The notes beneath the pieces are model-generated. The model saw nothing but the letters and a program-made list of their open reading frames with translations, was not told the origin of the DNA and did no database searches. From the NCBI GenBank assembly GCA_036785705.1, contig JAWUZG010000029.1, positions 15,205,501 to 15,269,500 of the forward strand: a stretch of 64,000 bases of DNA, written 5' to 3'. Origin of the DNA: Acanthornis magna (lineage: Eukaryota > Chordata > Aves > Passeriformes > Acanthizidae). Made by a program: the position numbers and the translations under genes. This document shows, piece by piece, positions 1-12,100 of this stretch. Numbering within the stretch: position 1 is the first letter of the stretch; each line of letters begins with the position of its first letter.

Positions 1-850
1 TTCTTGTCATCTTACAAGACATTGTTATGTGTGAAAAAATTTTTCTAAATATTGTATAGGCTGAGTTTATGTAAAGGTCAGTAAAAGTTCTGATACAAAA
101 GACAGTATGAGAACACAGGTTTATTCCCCAAACACTCTGTGTGGTTGTATTCCTTCTTATTTTTCCTCATCATGCAAAACTAATAGGGAATCTCACAGGA
201 CATCAACCAATATCCCAGCAGAAAGATATATAAAAACAATCTGCCACAAACATTCCCATTGTCCACAGGAGTAAGAGAGCGTATACTTGGAATTATTGCT
301 TGCCCAATCAAGTAAAGTATTTTCTTCTGCTTCTTATAAATTACACACAAGCAGATATTCATATATGTACACAGATTTTCTATGCTAGAAGTATAACTTG
401 ATCTGTGAATGTTAAATTTCTGAGCGGTAATGACCAAACACTTATGAATAATCCAGAACTTCAAATCACTAGTTTTGAGAATGAACAGGTCTTAGGAATG
501 TTTTGATTGACACTGGGTTAAACTCCAAATACCCTGTTGGATCTTTGCTTGAGCCAAAGGAGGATGGAGGATCTCCCTAGACATAATTTAAACACTACAG
601 CTCTTTTTTAGGGATAATATTGAGAACAAGAATATATTTAATGAAAAAAAAATTAAAGCTAATCTCACACAGTCACCTTCTTTCTTTTTTTTTTTACTGC
701 TTTTCCATAACCCAAATACAATTTTGGTTATATAATATTTAGTTTCATTTATAGTTATACAGTATTTCATTTACTTTAGTTAGTGTGAGAATATGCATGG
801 GTGTTACAGTTACACAAGGACATTAAAATCTGCATGATTTAAGTGTGAGG

Positions 851-870
851 ATAATAATAATAATAATAAT
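851..870. repeat. (ATA)n microsatellite
   Basis: About six and a half perfect ATA units followed by a T-rich stretch. It is a short trinucleotide repeat likely to vary in length between individuals. Confidence 0.9.
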
Positions 871-2680
871 TTTTAATATCACTTGTAAAACATTTTTAGA
901 GAAGTTGAAAGCCTGCTTGCATATTGAAACAAATGCATTCTGGTACAAATCTTGAAATTCTAGGATCCAGTGGAGTTCGTGCTGGCAGTTTTAATTGTGT
1001 TATTCAGAAAACAACCACTCCAGAAAGAAGTGAATTTGAGACTCAGCAAATATGACAACATCAGTCCCTACGTAAATTGAGATTATGAACCAAAAAGATA
1101 TATTACAATATATGAAAAAAGTTATAATAAAATGATGAACAGTTACACAGATACAATGCAAGGAGTTTAGATTTTTAAAAAAACAAAACATGGAACAGGA
1201 ATGCCTGAATCTTCCTTTCAGAGAATAGATTGAGCCAGAATTGAATTAAGAAAGTATGAAATCAAGAATTGCTCCTCATCTGCTTGTAAAACCACACAAA
1301 AAGTATTTCACCTCGACAAGGATCAAGATCCAAAGAATTTAAATTTTATTAAATAAAACAGTTCTGGCCTACTCCAACACATGAAAGCATCTATGGGTAT
1401 TAAGGATTAAGGATGAGGTCCTGAGAAGAAGGTCCTATAATGAAAGTGTACTTTAACACAAAATTAACTTTTACATTAAAGTTTACTCTGCTACATATTT
1501 AATTGTTTGAATAGAAGCAGATTTTTCTGCAAGCTATTTTTTCACTTGGTTTCCAGTTTGTTTACTAATAATATTTTATAATTTTCCCCTGTAAACAAAA
1601 AGAAATTTCTTCATCAAAATATACATCTATGGAATTGCATTTTAGCATACACTACTTCCTTTCCACTTTCTTATGAAAAAAGTAAAAATGTTATGATGGA
1701 AAATAGAGGCATTTAAAAAAATTACTGAATATGCATTTTTTAATGCAAAAACTATAATAACATTTTTATTTTTTGTATGCATATGAGACTTCATTGGGAG
1801 ATGTTGTAATGACACACAGCAAATTTCCACTTAATGTTGGAAGATTAGCAGTAAAGTGCTTAAATCTGTTGAGAGGCTATCTACGGCCAAACATCTTACC
1901 TGAAGCTGATGAAACAATGACAACTGTAGTGATAAAAATTTCTGCAATTTCAGAACAGATGCTCAATCTTTTCCTTTTGTAAAATTTTCTTACTAAAGGA
2001 AATATATTATGTGGCTGCTCAGAACCCCTTAACATCTTATTGTTCCAGCAAGGGCTCTTGACAGATTTGAAGTGGGCTAAAGAATTCAACTTGAAAACAC
2101 TCCACCAGTGACAGCCTGTATTTGCAGCTCATTGTATGGAGTACGTGTAAGTGCTGGTCCTGCATGTTTCTGAAAAGTAAGTATTTTATTTTTTACTTAT
2201 TCAATAGGTTTTATACTTTGCACAGGGAAAGTAATAGCTATTCACTGAATACTGTTACTAGGGGGTAGGAAAGGCATCTTCTAAAAATGCTGCAAATGCT
2301 AAACCACATCATGTCCAGAAGTACAGAAATATAAGAGGAGAGTTTCCTCTATCATTTTATGCCCTTCTGCTCTAGGGCAGGCAACTGTTCAGGTTCTTGC
2401 AAGGGCTTTCTCTTATTTGTTCCTCCATAAGAAGGAGGACAAGAGGCATCCCCTGGTCACAGCCATTTTCAAGCTGCACTAAAGGTGTTACCATAAAATA
2501 AGCATTTTCTAGCTTTTTTCCTAATTCCCACTGAAAGTACAACCCTGATCTCAACACGCCCTATGTCTTCACCCTTGAAATGAGCTAACAGCAAAATCAA
2601 AACAAATACCAAATACCTGTACCTCTCTTCATGCATCCCAAGTTCATTTTCCTCAAAAAGTGTCCATGTAATTCTACTTT

Positions 2681-2696
2681 AAAAAAAAAAAAAAAA
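2681..2696. repeat. A16 homopolymer
   Basis: An uninterrupted run of 16 A. No retroposed sequence is recognisable upstream, so it cannot be called a retrogene tail. Confidence 0.9.
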
Positions 2697-2922
2697 TCAT
2701 ACTGTAATAAAGGCTTTGACCGGGATGTTTATGAGTAGTTAGCAAAAAAAGTTTTTAAATTTGCTTATAACTCTGCCTGTATCAAACATTTTTACACAAG
2801 TTTCTTTTAAAGAATCTGTCACACCTTGACAAGCTAAATAAATAAGTCCCAAACCAACAGTTACTGTAAAAATTATCCTTATTACTTTAATTGTGGATAG
2901 CCTCTACTGCAATTTAATGGGA

Positions 2923-2977
2923 TTTTGTTTTGTTTTGTTTTGTTTTGTTTTGTTTTGTTTTGTTTTGTTTTGTTTTG
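2923..2977. repeat. (TTTTG)n pentanucleotide microsatellite
   Basis: Eleven essentially perfect TTTTG units in a row, the purest and longest microsatellite in the window. It starts directly after a GGGA and ends in GAAATAAGG. On the opposite strand it reads CAAAA. Such tracts often grow from the A-rich tail of an old retroposon, but no retroposon body is visible beside this one. Confidence 0.97.
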
Positions 2978-5900
2978 AAATAAGGCTCTGGAAGAGGAAA
3001 AGATCGTCAAAGTCTGCATTTCATTTACAATTAAATTAACACCCATTATAACTTTTAAGAGTTGTGCTTGAAAACCAATGATAAAATGAACATACTAGTA
3101 CCATTGTATGAAGCAGTGCATAACTATTTCTCTATTTCTCTCTATTTCCCTATTTAACTATAACTTGTAGAAATGAAAAATACTTATCTTTTCTGGGAAA
3201 TCACAATACCATAGAAAATAGATCACAAATTGGACCAAAATTCTTCCCTCACTATAAGCGACTTAAAGCCCGATTTCTGATAATACCATCCTCTATTAAG
3301 TGCATACTTGCAGGAATATCAAGAAAGGAATGACTGGCAACTGTAACATACCTATTCAAACAGTGAAAATGAAGACGGGGGAAGTAGGAATCCTAATGTT
3401 GGACCTGTTTTATAAAACATGGGAGCCAAAAGTCTACCAGAATATGATTACATAAAATACATGCACAATTACAGCAGATTTTTTCCGGGCACTTTTTTTT
3501 TGTTCCTATGCAGCTTCAGATGATGAATCACCTGTACCATGAAAGCTTTTCAAGGAGAGAGTATACTTGTAATTACTGTCAAATTCATATTAAACGGTGA
3601 AGATTCACTTGATAGAACATTAAACATGCCTGCAAGGTTGTCTAGTTAGCAGTACAACAGTTAAAAAATGCTTTGGCTGGAATTTAAATAATTCTGAATT
3701 ATAGTGACAGCAGAGGTTTTGTTTTCTCTTAACATTATTTGCATTCCATTAATTTCAAAATTTCATTTAAATAGATTCCCACCACAAGTCATCTATTTCC
3801 TCTTGCAGCTCACTTTCGATTTCAGGAAGAAGGCAGCATTCTTTATTGCATATTCTACTGCCCACAGAAAATAAAGGTTCTTATTAAATCTGTTAAACAT
3901 CTTCCAAGAACATCAGTGATGCCAGAGTTTGCTAAGTTTTTACTGTTGTATTTTTGGATGAAGACCTTAGATCTCCCAGGTGAATACCTATGATACACAT
4001 CCATAACATTTATTCACCTTCCTTATTGCTGACAGCTACCAAGGTTGATACTGCCAATTTCAGTTAGAGATAGCTAAAAGCTTTTGTGAATAAAGCAGCT
4101 TGTACTTTTTTCATCCTATTTTCCTCTAACAAAGAGCCAGCTCCCTTTTTTTCCATGTCAATTACAGCCTTACAAAGCCTAGAGTGTCCATTTGAAAAGG
4201 ACAAACCGATTTTTGAACAAAATCCTGCTTGTATAAAATTCCAAGCCTTGATGTTTTGGAGTAAAGGTTGACACAGCCTTTTATCTTCAAATATAAAAGA
4301 CAGTATTTGCTTCTGCATACACATCTGATTGGTGTGAAGGTGCACAGGTAACAGGACACCAGCTCGTCAATGCTCAGCTCTTACACAAACATCTTTCAGA
4401 GACTGTGAGAAAAGAGTGAAGTAGATTGTGCCAGGACTGTCTTGTGTTTATGTCTGTGTTTTTCACTGCACCACTGCCCAGACGTCAACACTGCCCATAA
4501 ATAAATTACTCCCAGAACTAGAAGCTCTATAACATATCAGTGTGGTGCTGAGGTTTATACAGCTAGAGAGGCTGAACTGGACAGTATCCTAAAGTAACAG
4601 CTCTGGATCGTAGAGCATTTTGACATAACCTCATATCAAATATTTTGGAATTAGTGTTGCAGTTTTTAACATGATTCTTAATGGAAAATATGGCTGAAGA
4701 CCATGAGTCATTTTCTAAAGAAATCTGCTTTCTAGAAACTGATGCTCAACATCATTAAAATTCCTAAATGCCTGAGACACTTGGAAAACAAATATGAACT
4801 GAATTTCACAGGTACCTTTGGGAAACATCTTTGTATCTTTATTCCCCACTTAAAATGGATAAGAGAGTATATGGATGAGGTAAAAAATGAGGCAGTGAGA
4901 AAAAAACTGCTTCCAAAATAGAAAGGGTTGCTAGGCTTTGCTTTCTTTTTTTAACTTAATTTCTGAGCAGATCAGCCCAAATAAACTAACTTGAGTGTAT
5001 CCTACATGGCTTTTACATTTTACTTGCAAAAAGAAATGGTGTGACTTGTGGTATATTTAAACCTGTGTATTGTGGAAGCATTGCCATTGAAGTAATTGTC
5101 CAAAAATTTATTCTATTATTCAGAAGTAAATATATGATAAACAGTTTTGCAGGTTTTTTTTTTCTTCTGTAACTGATCATGCATGTTGAAATAAATACAA
5201 AATACATTTTTGCTTTAACCTCACAATAAAAGAAAAAAATACATGTTTACAAATTCTCTTTCCATGCAAGCTCAGGTACTATTTGGGAGATATATAACAG
5301 AGGCAAATTTGAGTAACATGACCATGAGCAGAAGAAGCACAACGAAGACTGGACTACCAAAAAGCAAACAGTTTGCAAGAGCCTCCTGGTGGTATTTGCA
5401 GATCAAATAATTTGAGTTCACAGAAGACAGATTTTCAAAGATTTTGAACTTGAAGTCTTACAGCTGAAAAGTATCAGTACCAAAAATAATTTTAACTTAC
5501 TGTTTTTACAAGCGTAACAAAGAGCAAATACTAATTTAATAAAAAGATGGGGGATGGGAAGAAACTACCTCATTGGAAAGGCCATACCTAGAGCTCTGGT
5601 TTTGTCCTTAGATTCTCCCAATTAAGCTGCTTTAAATAAATGAAACTATATGCTTTGCATCCTAGGCAAGCTATCTAAAGAACACAGCCCTGAAGAAAGA
5701 AAAAACTTCTTTTTATGTGCCTTCAAATGCATCATATGAATCTCAGTGATCAAAAATAGTGATTCAGCTTCAAGTCATAGAGTTTAAATTATTGCTTGGC
5801 ATAATATGCTAAGCAGTTTGGTGGCCAGTCTTGCTTCTATTAAATTTTAGCTGGCATATCAACTTATTTGCACAATAATAATTGAAATATCTAAAAACAT

Positions 5901-7375
5901 GTTTGTACCTGATTGTATTAGCTGACTAGGAACAACTTCCCTCTGTTTTGTGGCTGGACAGCACGCGGCATGGACCTCAGGGGGGAAATCAAGAAATTTG
6001 GCCAAAAATGCCTTTCAAAGCCTTTTTTAAAAGGCACCATTCAAAATCTGGCAAGAGGAGTAGAGTTATTGGCTTCTACATTAATGCCTCCATTGATGAC
6101 ATCATCTGTGAAGCTCAAAACAAATAATGCATTGCTAGAAACTATAACATACGAATGTTAGCAGAGCGTGTGTGGGAGTTTTGAAGATGCCACAGCCATC
6201 TTTTCTTTCAGTTTATACTCTTCTACTGTGAAGAATATAAGGAGAATTTCTCCTGTGAGAAGGGTTGATTGCCTACCTACTAGACATGAACACAGACTGT
6301 TATAAATAATTGAATAACTAGTTTTTACTTAGTCTGACAGGCATTAAATGCCAGGCAACCAATGAAGGAAAATTAATAGGTAAAATTTGCTGAAGTATTC
6401 ATTTCCTTAAAATTAAATAAAACTATTCATTAAAAGGAATTAATGGTCTTAAAAGATATGCAGAACATTTTTATGAACAAGGAAACTAACACTTTAAAGT
6501 GGAAAAGCCACAACTTTAAATGAAAAATATCTACAAAGGCAGTGTAGATGAACCTGTCTTATGCATTTAAAATCATTGTAATTATTTCTACAGAAGCCTT
6601 ACAATCTTACACCTTGGTTTCAAAATTCAACATTCCCCCCCAAAAAAACCCCACGGTTTAATAATCACTTAAATTCTATTATAACATGTGGCTTACATCA
6701 AGCAGCTGAGATTTTAAGTATAATAAAACAAGACCCAAAATGTTTAGAAACAAGTAGCCTGTGAGTTGAGCACCAATGACTGTTACATCAGAATGTATGG
6801 GAAGCTGTTCCATACAAGCCAAGTAACCTCTCCATTAGCTCTCTATATGCCAGGCGCAGATTTTGGCCTTTGCTCTGGTTCTCAGCCACCAGCAGGAAAA
6901 GAAATTCATGAGTTTATTCTATTGCTGCTTTCAGCATGTGACAGGTAAGAAGTTCCTGCTTAGCTATAGAAAAGAAAATAATAGCTGGGACACCTGTTTG
7001 TTTTCGAAAACTTCAGAGAAAAAGGAGGCAGCGTCTCCGTGCCCCTTATTTACGCCATCCTGAGCACATGTCTTGAGGTTTAGCCTTCAATCTTTCCTCT
7101 CTCTGGCATTCTACGGGCATGAGGCTACATATTTCAGACTCAGAACCAAGCAGTAATCCATACACTTTCCTAAATCTATGTCTTTTCCTATTTGAAGTTC
7201 TATTTCCACATGAACCAACAAAACACAATAAATAAAGCAAGGACAAAAAAGGAAGTATTCCTCCAGAATATATCTTTAAAATGAACAGTTACATTGTAAT
7301 ACACAACATAGACACAAATTTTCCTTTGATTTTCAGTGCCTATTAAGAACAGAACAAGAAAGAGTACATGCAGTT

Positions 7376-7392
7376 AAAAAAAAAAAAAAAAG
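7376..7392. repeat. A17 homopolymer
   Basis: An uninterrupted run of 17 A, followed by an AT-only stretch. No associated element was recognised. Confidence 0.9.
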
Positions 7393-7578
7393 AAATATAT
7401 TTTAAATATATTTTACCTAAATATGAGTTGGAAAAGAATAGGGCCAAATAAAACTCTTTTCCTATTCCATTTAGTTAACTCTGTATTTTTTTAGGCAAAC
7501 ACAGCTTTTCTCTGATGGAAAATGCATTTCCCACAAAAATTCTATAAATTTTTGTCAGGGCCTTTGTAACTAAAGAAA

Positions 7579-7597
7579 TTTTTTTTTTTTTTTTTTT
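7579..7597. repeat. T19 homopolymer
   Basis: An uninterrupted run of 19 T (A19 on the minus strand). It could be the tail of an old minus-strand retroposon, but the flanking sequence on its 3' side is not recognisable. Confidence 0.9.
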
Positions 7598-8879
7598 AAA
7601 CAACAGTATTGGAAATTGTGTCAGGTGTAAAACATAAGAAAAACTTAAAAATATCTTGACATATCATCTGTTAGGAAGTTCGTTCCTGTTCTTTCTCCAT
7701 AGTAGATAATAATTCTTAATTACAAAAATGGAAAAAGGAAACATTGGTTAAAAAATCAAGGTATGGCAGGAATTTATGAGGGGTATTAAAAATCAGTATG
7801 TCTGGTAATGACTGGCTAAAACTAAAAACCTCTTGAAAAGAAGACAACTTCAAAACATCTACACAATTACCAGCAGCAGAAAGTAATGAATTAGAAGGAT
7901 AGGTGTATAAGAATGCACTATGGATTAGGTTATGACTTTTAAAATGTTATTTAAAGGAGCAATTCAGAACTCTTTAGGAGAAAAAAGAAGATTAATTATA
8001 GGTCTTTAAGGGATATCTGTTTTCTGATTCTATGCCCCTGACTTCAGAACAAAAGTTGCAATGGTTTTAGTTAGATCTTTTAAGCCCATACAAGCTTTTA
8101 ACATAGATTAATTTAGATCGCTTTTAGCTTAGGCAACATGCCAATGACCCAATGTCTAACCTAATTTAACCAGTGGTCAAGCCTTCTTAAATGCCTTTAC
8201 TCAGGGTATGAATATTAATTTAACTAGCCTGATTGTTTGTTTTAAATCTCAAAGGGACCTCTTTTTGTGTTTAAACTTGTATGGTTCCACAATAATGATG
8301 GCTAATGATGCATTTTAGCTGCACTTGTAATCAGAAACATGACTTGCAGAAATAATAAATTCTTACTGCATAAAATTTCTTCTGTGTACGTAATCCATAT
8401 CCACTACTTTTATGGGGGAAGCAAGATTTTACCACTAAACAAAACACAGGCAACAAAGGTAAAAAAGAGGTAATTGTGGGATATGGTTTTCCCACAAGTT
8501 TAACAGTAAAACCAACTAGTCTTTCCAAATGAACTTCTAATTTTGTTATCTCATATAGCTACTCATCATTAATAAAGATAAAGTGAATTACACAGGTATC
8601 TGCAGATAATTATCTTATATTAGCCAAAAGAAACACAGTTTTGAATTCTGGTAGCAGATTCTATTCCTATTATGCACATTTAGCATCAACTATAAATGAG
8701 AGTGGAAAAATGCGTTGTCGTTGTTTTACCTGTGTTTCAGAGAAAAAAGTTTGTTAGAAGCAGAAATTGCAAGCAAAAAAACCCAAACAAAATTAATTCT
8801 TTTTTTTTCCAGGAAATACCTTTGAAGTGTTTTGTTTCAGAGCTTTGCCATGACAGTCTATCAAGCAGAGTCGTTTAGC

Positions 8880-9130
8880 AAATTTGACTCCTTGAATTTA
8901 TATGCACTCAATGAATGCTGGGAAGAGTTCTAGAGGATTATCTAATTACCTTTCAAGGTAAGGCTGCTGATTGGCAGCGAGAGATGAAAATAGGAGTCAA
9001 ATCCCTCCAAGAATAAACCTCAAATGCCTGATGTTTTATTAGAGCATCATAATAATCCCACAGGTAGGTGAAAAGGCGAGTGAACAAAAGAGACATTTAT
9101 TAGACAATGTAAGAGTAGCTAAAATCTAAT
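8880..9130. other. Possible conserved non-coding element (speculative)
   Basis: This stretch lacks simple repeats and transposon sequence and has balanced, complex composition. It contains TAAT-type homeodomain cores (CTAATTACC near 8943) and a GGCTGCTGATTGGCAGCGA segment with an internal CCAAT-type ATTGG. Texture like this is common in vertebrate conserved enhancers, but texture proves nothing. No comparison was possible, so this is an inference only. Confidence 0.15.
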
Positions 9131-12100
9131 CTATTAACATACCAAGTGAGCATCAAGAGCAAGTTGGGTTTAAGAATCTGCTTTATGATTTGCAGGAATG
9201 TCACGTCACTACAGTACTGTGTCCAAGAAAGTCTGTGGACTGTAATGATACTCCATGGAAAGGCATCTGCCATTCAGGTACCGCTCCAATCCTGCTCCTG
9301 CTATCTGGGATATGGCGCAATGAAGTCAGTTTTAAATTAAACTGTTCATTGGCAACCCAGGAACTGAGAATAATTTGCACAGCCTAATGGTCAAGGCACT
9401 GCACAAAACTTTCCATTCTGTGAGAAAGGTGCCTTAAAAATACTACACCTTGTTCTAACAAACAACTTGCAGTGTAAAACTGCAGTGTAACGTAAAGTTG
9501 CAATGTTAAAATTTTCATGTGAATGTTAATTTACTGAAAAGTCTGATAAAACTCATTATTAATCTGGTGGTGATAAAAGCTTTAAATTGTTGCTAGATAT
9601 TGCTACTCACATACTTTGTTCTTCTGTCCAGAAAAATAATTCTCATTAGCCATTATGCTCTGATTCTTTAATTTAGCATATGAACTCTAATAAGCTGGAT
9701 TTGGTTGTTTTAGTGTATACTATGAAGTCCGAAATACAGATATGACACTATCTAGAAAATACAATATACTGAGTCAAAGTATTCATTTGCACACTCCTAC
9801 CTATCTTGCAGCATTGCTGGATGCCCGATGGCTTTAAAAAATATCTGTGTGCATTAAGTGACACTTAAAAAATGTTACTGATATAACCATTACAACCAAC
9901 AGCAGTTAGACCTACCAGCGTTATTTAAGACCTGCAGTTCTTCAGGAATTTACATTGATATTTGACCACAAGTGCATCAGACACATCCATTAACTTGTAT
10001 TATGTAATGCTCCTGCAAAGTGCTGTTTACTGGTGTGTTAACTTCCTTGAAAATCCCACTTAATTCTCACCTGATCTCATCTCTTTGATCAAACTTGCAT
10101 CAATGGCTACCACTCATTAAATCTTTTTTCATGGCAACTCTGATTTACTTGAGGAATGTCCTTGTCCAAAGACCCTACTGGAAATGTGGGGAGATGACAC
10201 TCAAGAGCATCTCACTCTGAACAAAAGTTCAATTACGTTTTACCATTCTTTCTTGCTTAGCAAGTGAATGACAAGTGACATTCTAAGGTCAAACACATTT
10301 GCTCCTGCTTTTGTGTAATATCCAGCAATGCAGAATGCCTCTTTCAAATTTCAACTCCCAGTTTTTGATGATCATTATATTTTAAAGAATTAATTCAATT
10401 GCTTGTTCTAGCAGTCCAGATTTTGGATGCCTTAAGAAGAAAAGCCTGTTATGCCTACTGTTGTGAACTAACCATAACTGTTACCTCAGAAGTATTCACC
10501 TTCATTCTAATGAGTTGATATTATCTGCTCTGCAATGTTCTTTATGCATAAAGGTACACAACTGACAGATGGCTGGGCAAATTATGAATTTTTAAAAGCA
10601 AAAAACTTTTAAAGAACATCTAAGTGTTTCTTAAATTGCTGCCATGAGTAACCCTTTGACAAAGCAGAAAGTTATTTTACTGGCACCAAAAAAGAAAACT
10701 GAAGGTTTTGACCAAAAAAAAAAAAAAAAAAAAATCTAGACTGATATACTAATTTAAAGAAGACTACCAATACCAATGCCAGTGCTTATCTAGGCAAGTG
10801 TCTCTAAAGGGTTTGGAATTACTATGACAATCAAAGCAGTAAATAACTACTAATGTAATCTCAGTCTTACTGCTAGGATTAGTTTCTGGTTATGTAATCA
10901 TGGAGCAGCAGTCAATCCTGCCCAAAATGGTGAGGTGAAACAATAACCCAAAAATCCTTTTTTTGACTACTTAATACAGCTTTCATAATGCTTGTTCTTT
11001 AATCAACAGATAATATTACAAGAGTAGAACTTAATTATCATAAGTTAACTGTCTTCTGCTGTGCAAAGGTACCGAGGAATGGCTACATTCAAGTTGTGTT
11101 ACAATCCCTTTATTTGTATTATACCAAGTGGTTTTAAAATTATTAATTTTATTATGTGGATGTCATTATAGTAGAGAATAGCACAAGAAAAATAGAATGG
11201 AAAGATGCCAGGAGGTAGAGATACAGTGTGCCTCCCCCAATCAGGGACTAATTAATTCAAGTAAGCAGAGTGTCTACAAAAATGCAGCAGCTACATGAAA
11301 CATCTGATTTCCTTTAATGATGCTTCATTTTTCTAAACGTTTATTACAAACTAATAGCAACCTGGCAAGCTGACTGGCTCATACTAATGTCATATTTACA
11401 GCAAAGTCACTTCATATGAGACAAAGATCACATTTCTAACAAAGCAATTCCATGTGGAGCACAAGTTACAACACTCAGTAAAAAATTGCAAGATGAAAAG
11501 ACTACCTGATCTGTAGAACAATGCTGATCACTAAAAAAAACCCCAAAAACACAAAACCAAAATACCTTATGTAAACAATATAATAATAAACGGCTTTGCT
11601 GCTATTCTTACTTCTCACAGATAAAACAGAAGAAGGTATTCATCCAAAGACATTCACCCAAAGTCCAAGGAATACTTTAAGAAAAAAAAAAATCTTGAAT
11701 CAAGGACCTCTAGTTCAGTCAATGCAGTTACTCTTCCTTCATCAATAGTTCTTTAGCACTTTTTGAAGTAATTTGACTTTAGGTTTATACTTCTAAAATA
11801 CTTTTAGCACTCCACCAATTACTTTTCTTAACTGTTATTTGGTAAAATGAAATCTGGCATTTTTGTTTAATACACTAAAATAGCATATGCTCTCTGTCTG
11901 ACCTTCTCTTTCATGAAGAATTAACTGTTCTGGAAACTAATTTATTTGACTGGGGTATTCATACTTAGAAATTTGTACTGCTTGCCAAAGGTCAGCTCTG
12001 ATCATCTCTCTTCACTCTAATGCTGCCCTCTTTCTGTGTAAATGTTATGCTTTATTCCCTGAATCAATCTTGCAGGCCATGTTTACTGTTAGTGTTTGTT

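Larger units (their letters stand above)
1..2922. other. Unassigned AT-rich intergenic or intronic DNA
   Basis: No gene, RNA or recognisable mobile element was seen. Stop codons occur in every frame; the longest open stretch is 94 codons (minus, 180-464) and its translation, rich in I, Y and C, resembles no family I know. Simple sequence includes an (ATA)n run near 851 and an A16 run at 2681-2696. The base composition matches the rest of the background. Confidence 0.7.
2978..8879. other. Unassigned AT-rich DNA
   Basis: No gene or recognisable transposon was found. Open stretches reach at most 93 codons (minus, 4064-4345), with a second open frame on the opposite strand over the same bases, which is typical of chance. 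Homopolymers lie at 7376-7392 (A17) and 7579-7597 (T19). A C7A7-type low-complexity patch lies near 6634-6651. Confidence 0.65.
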
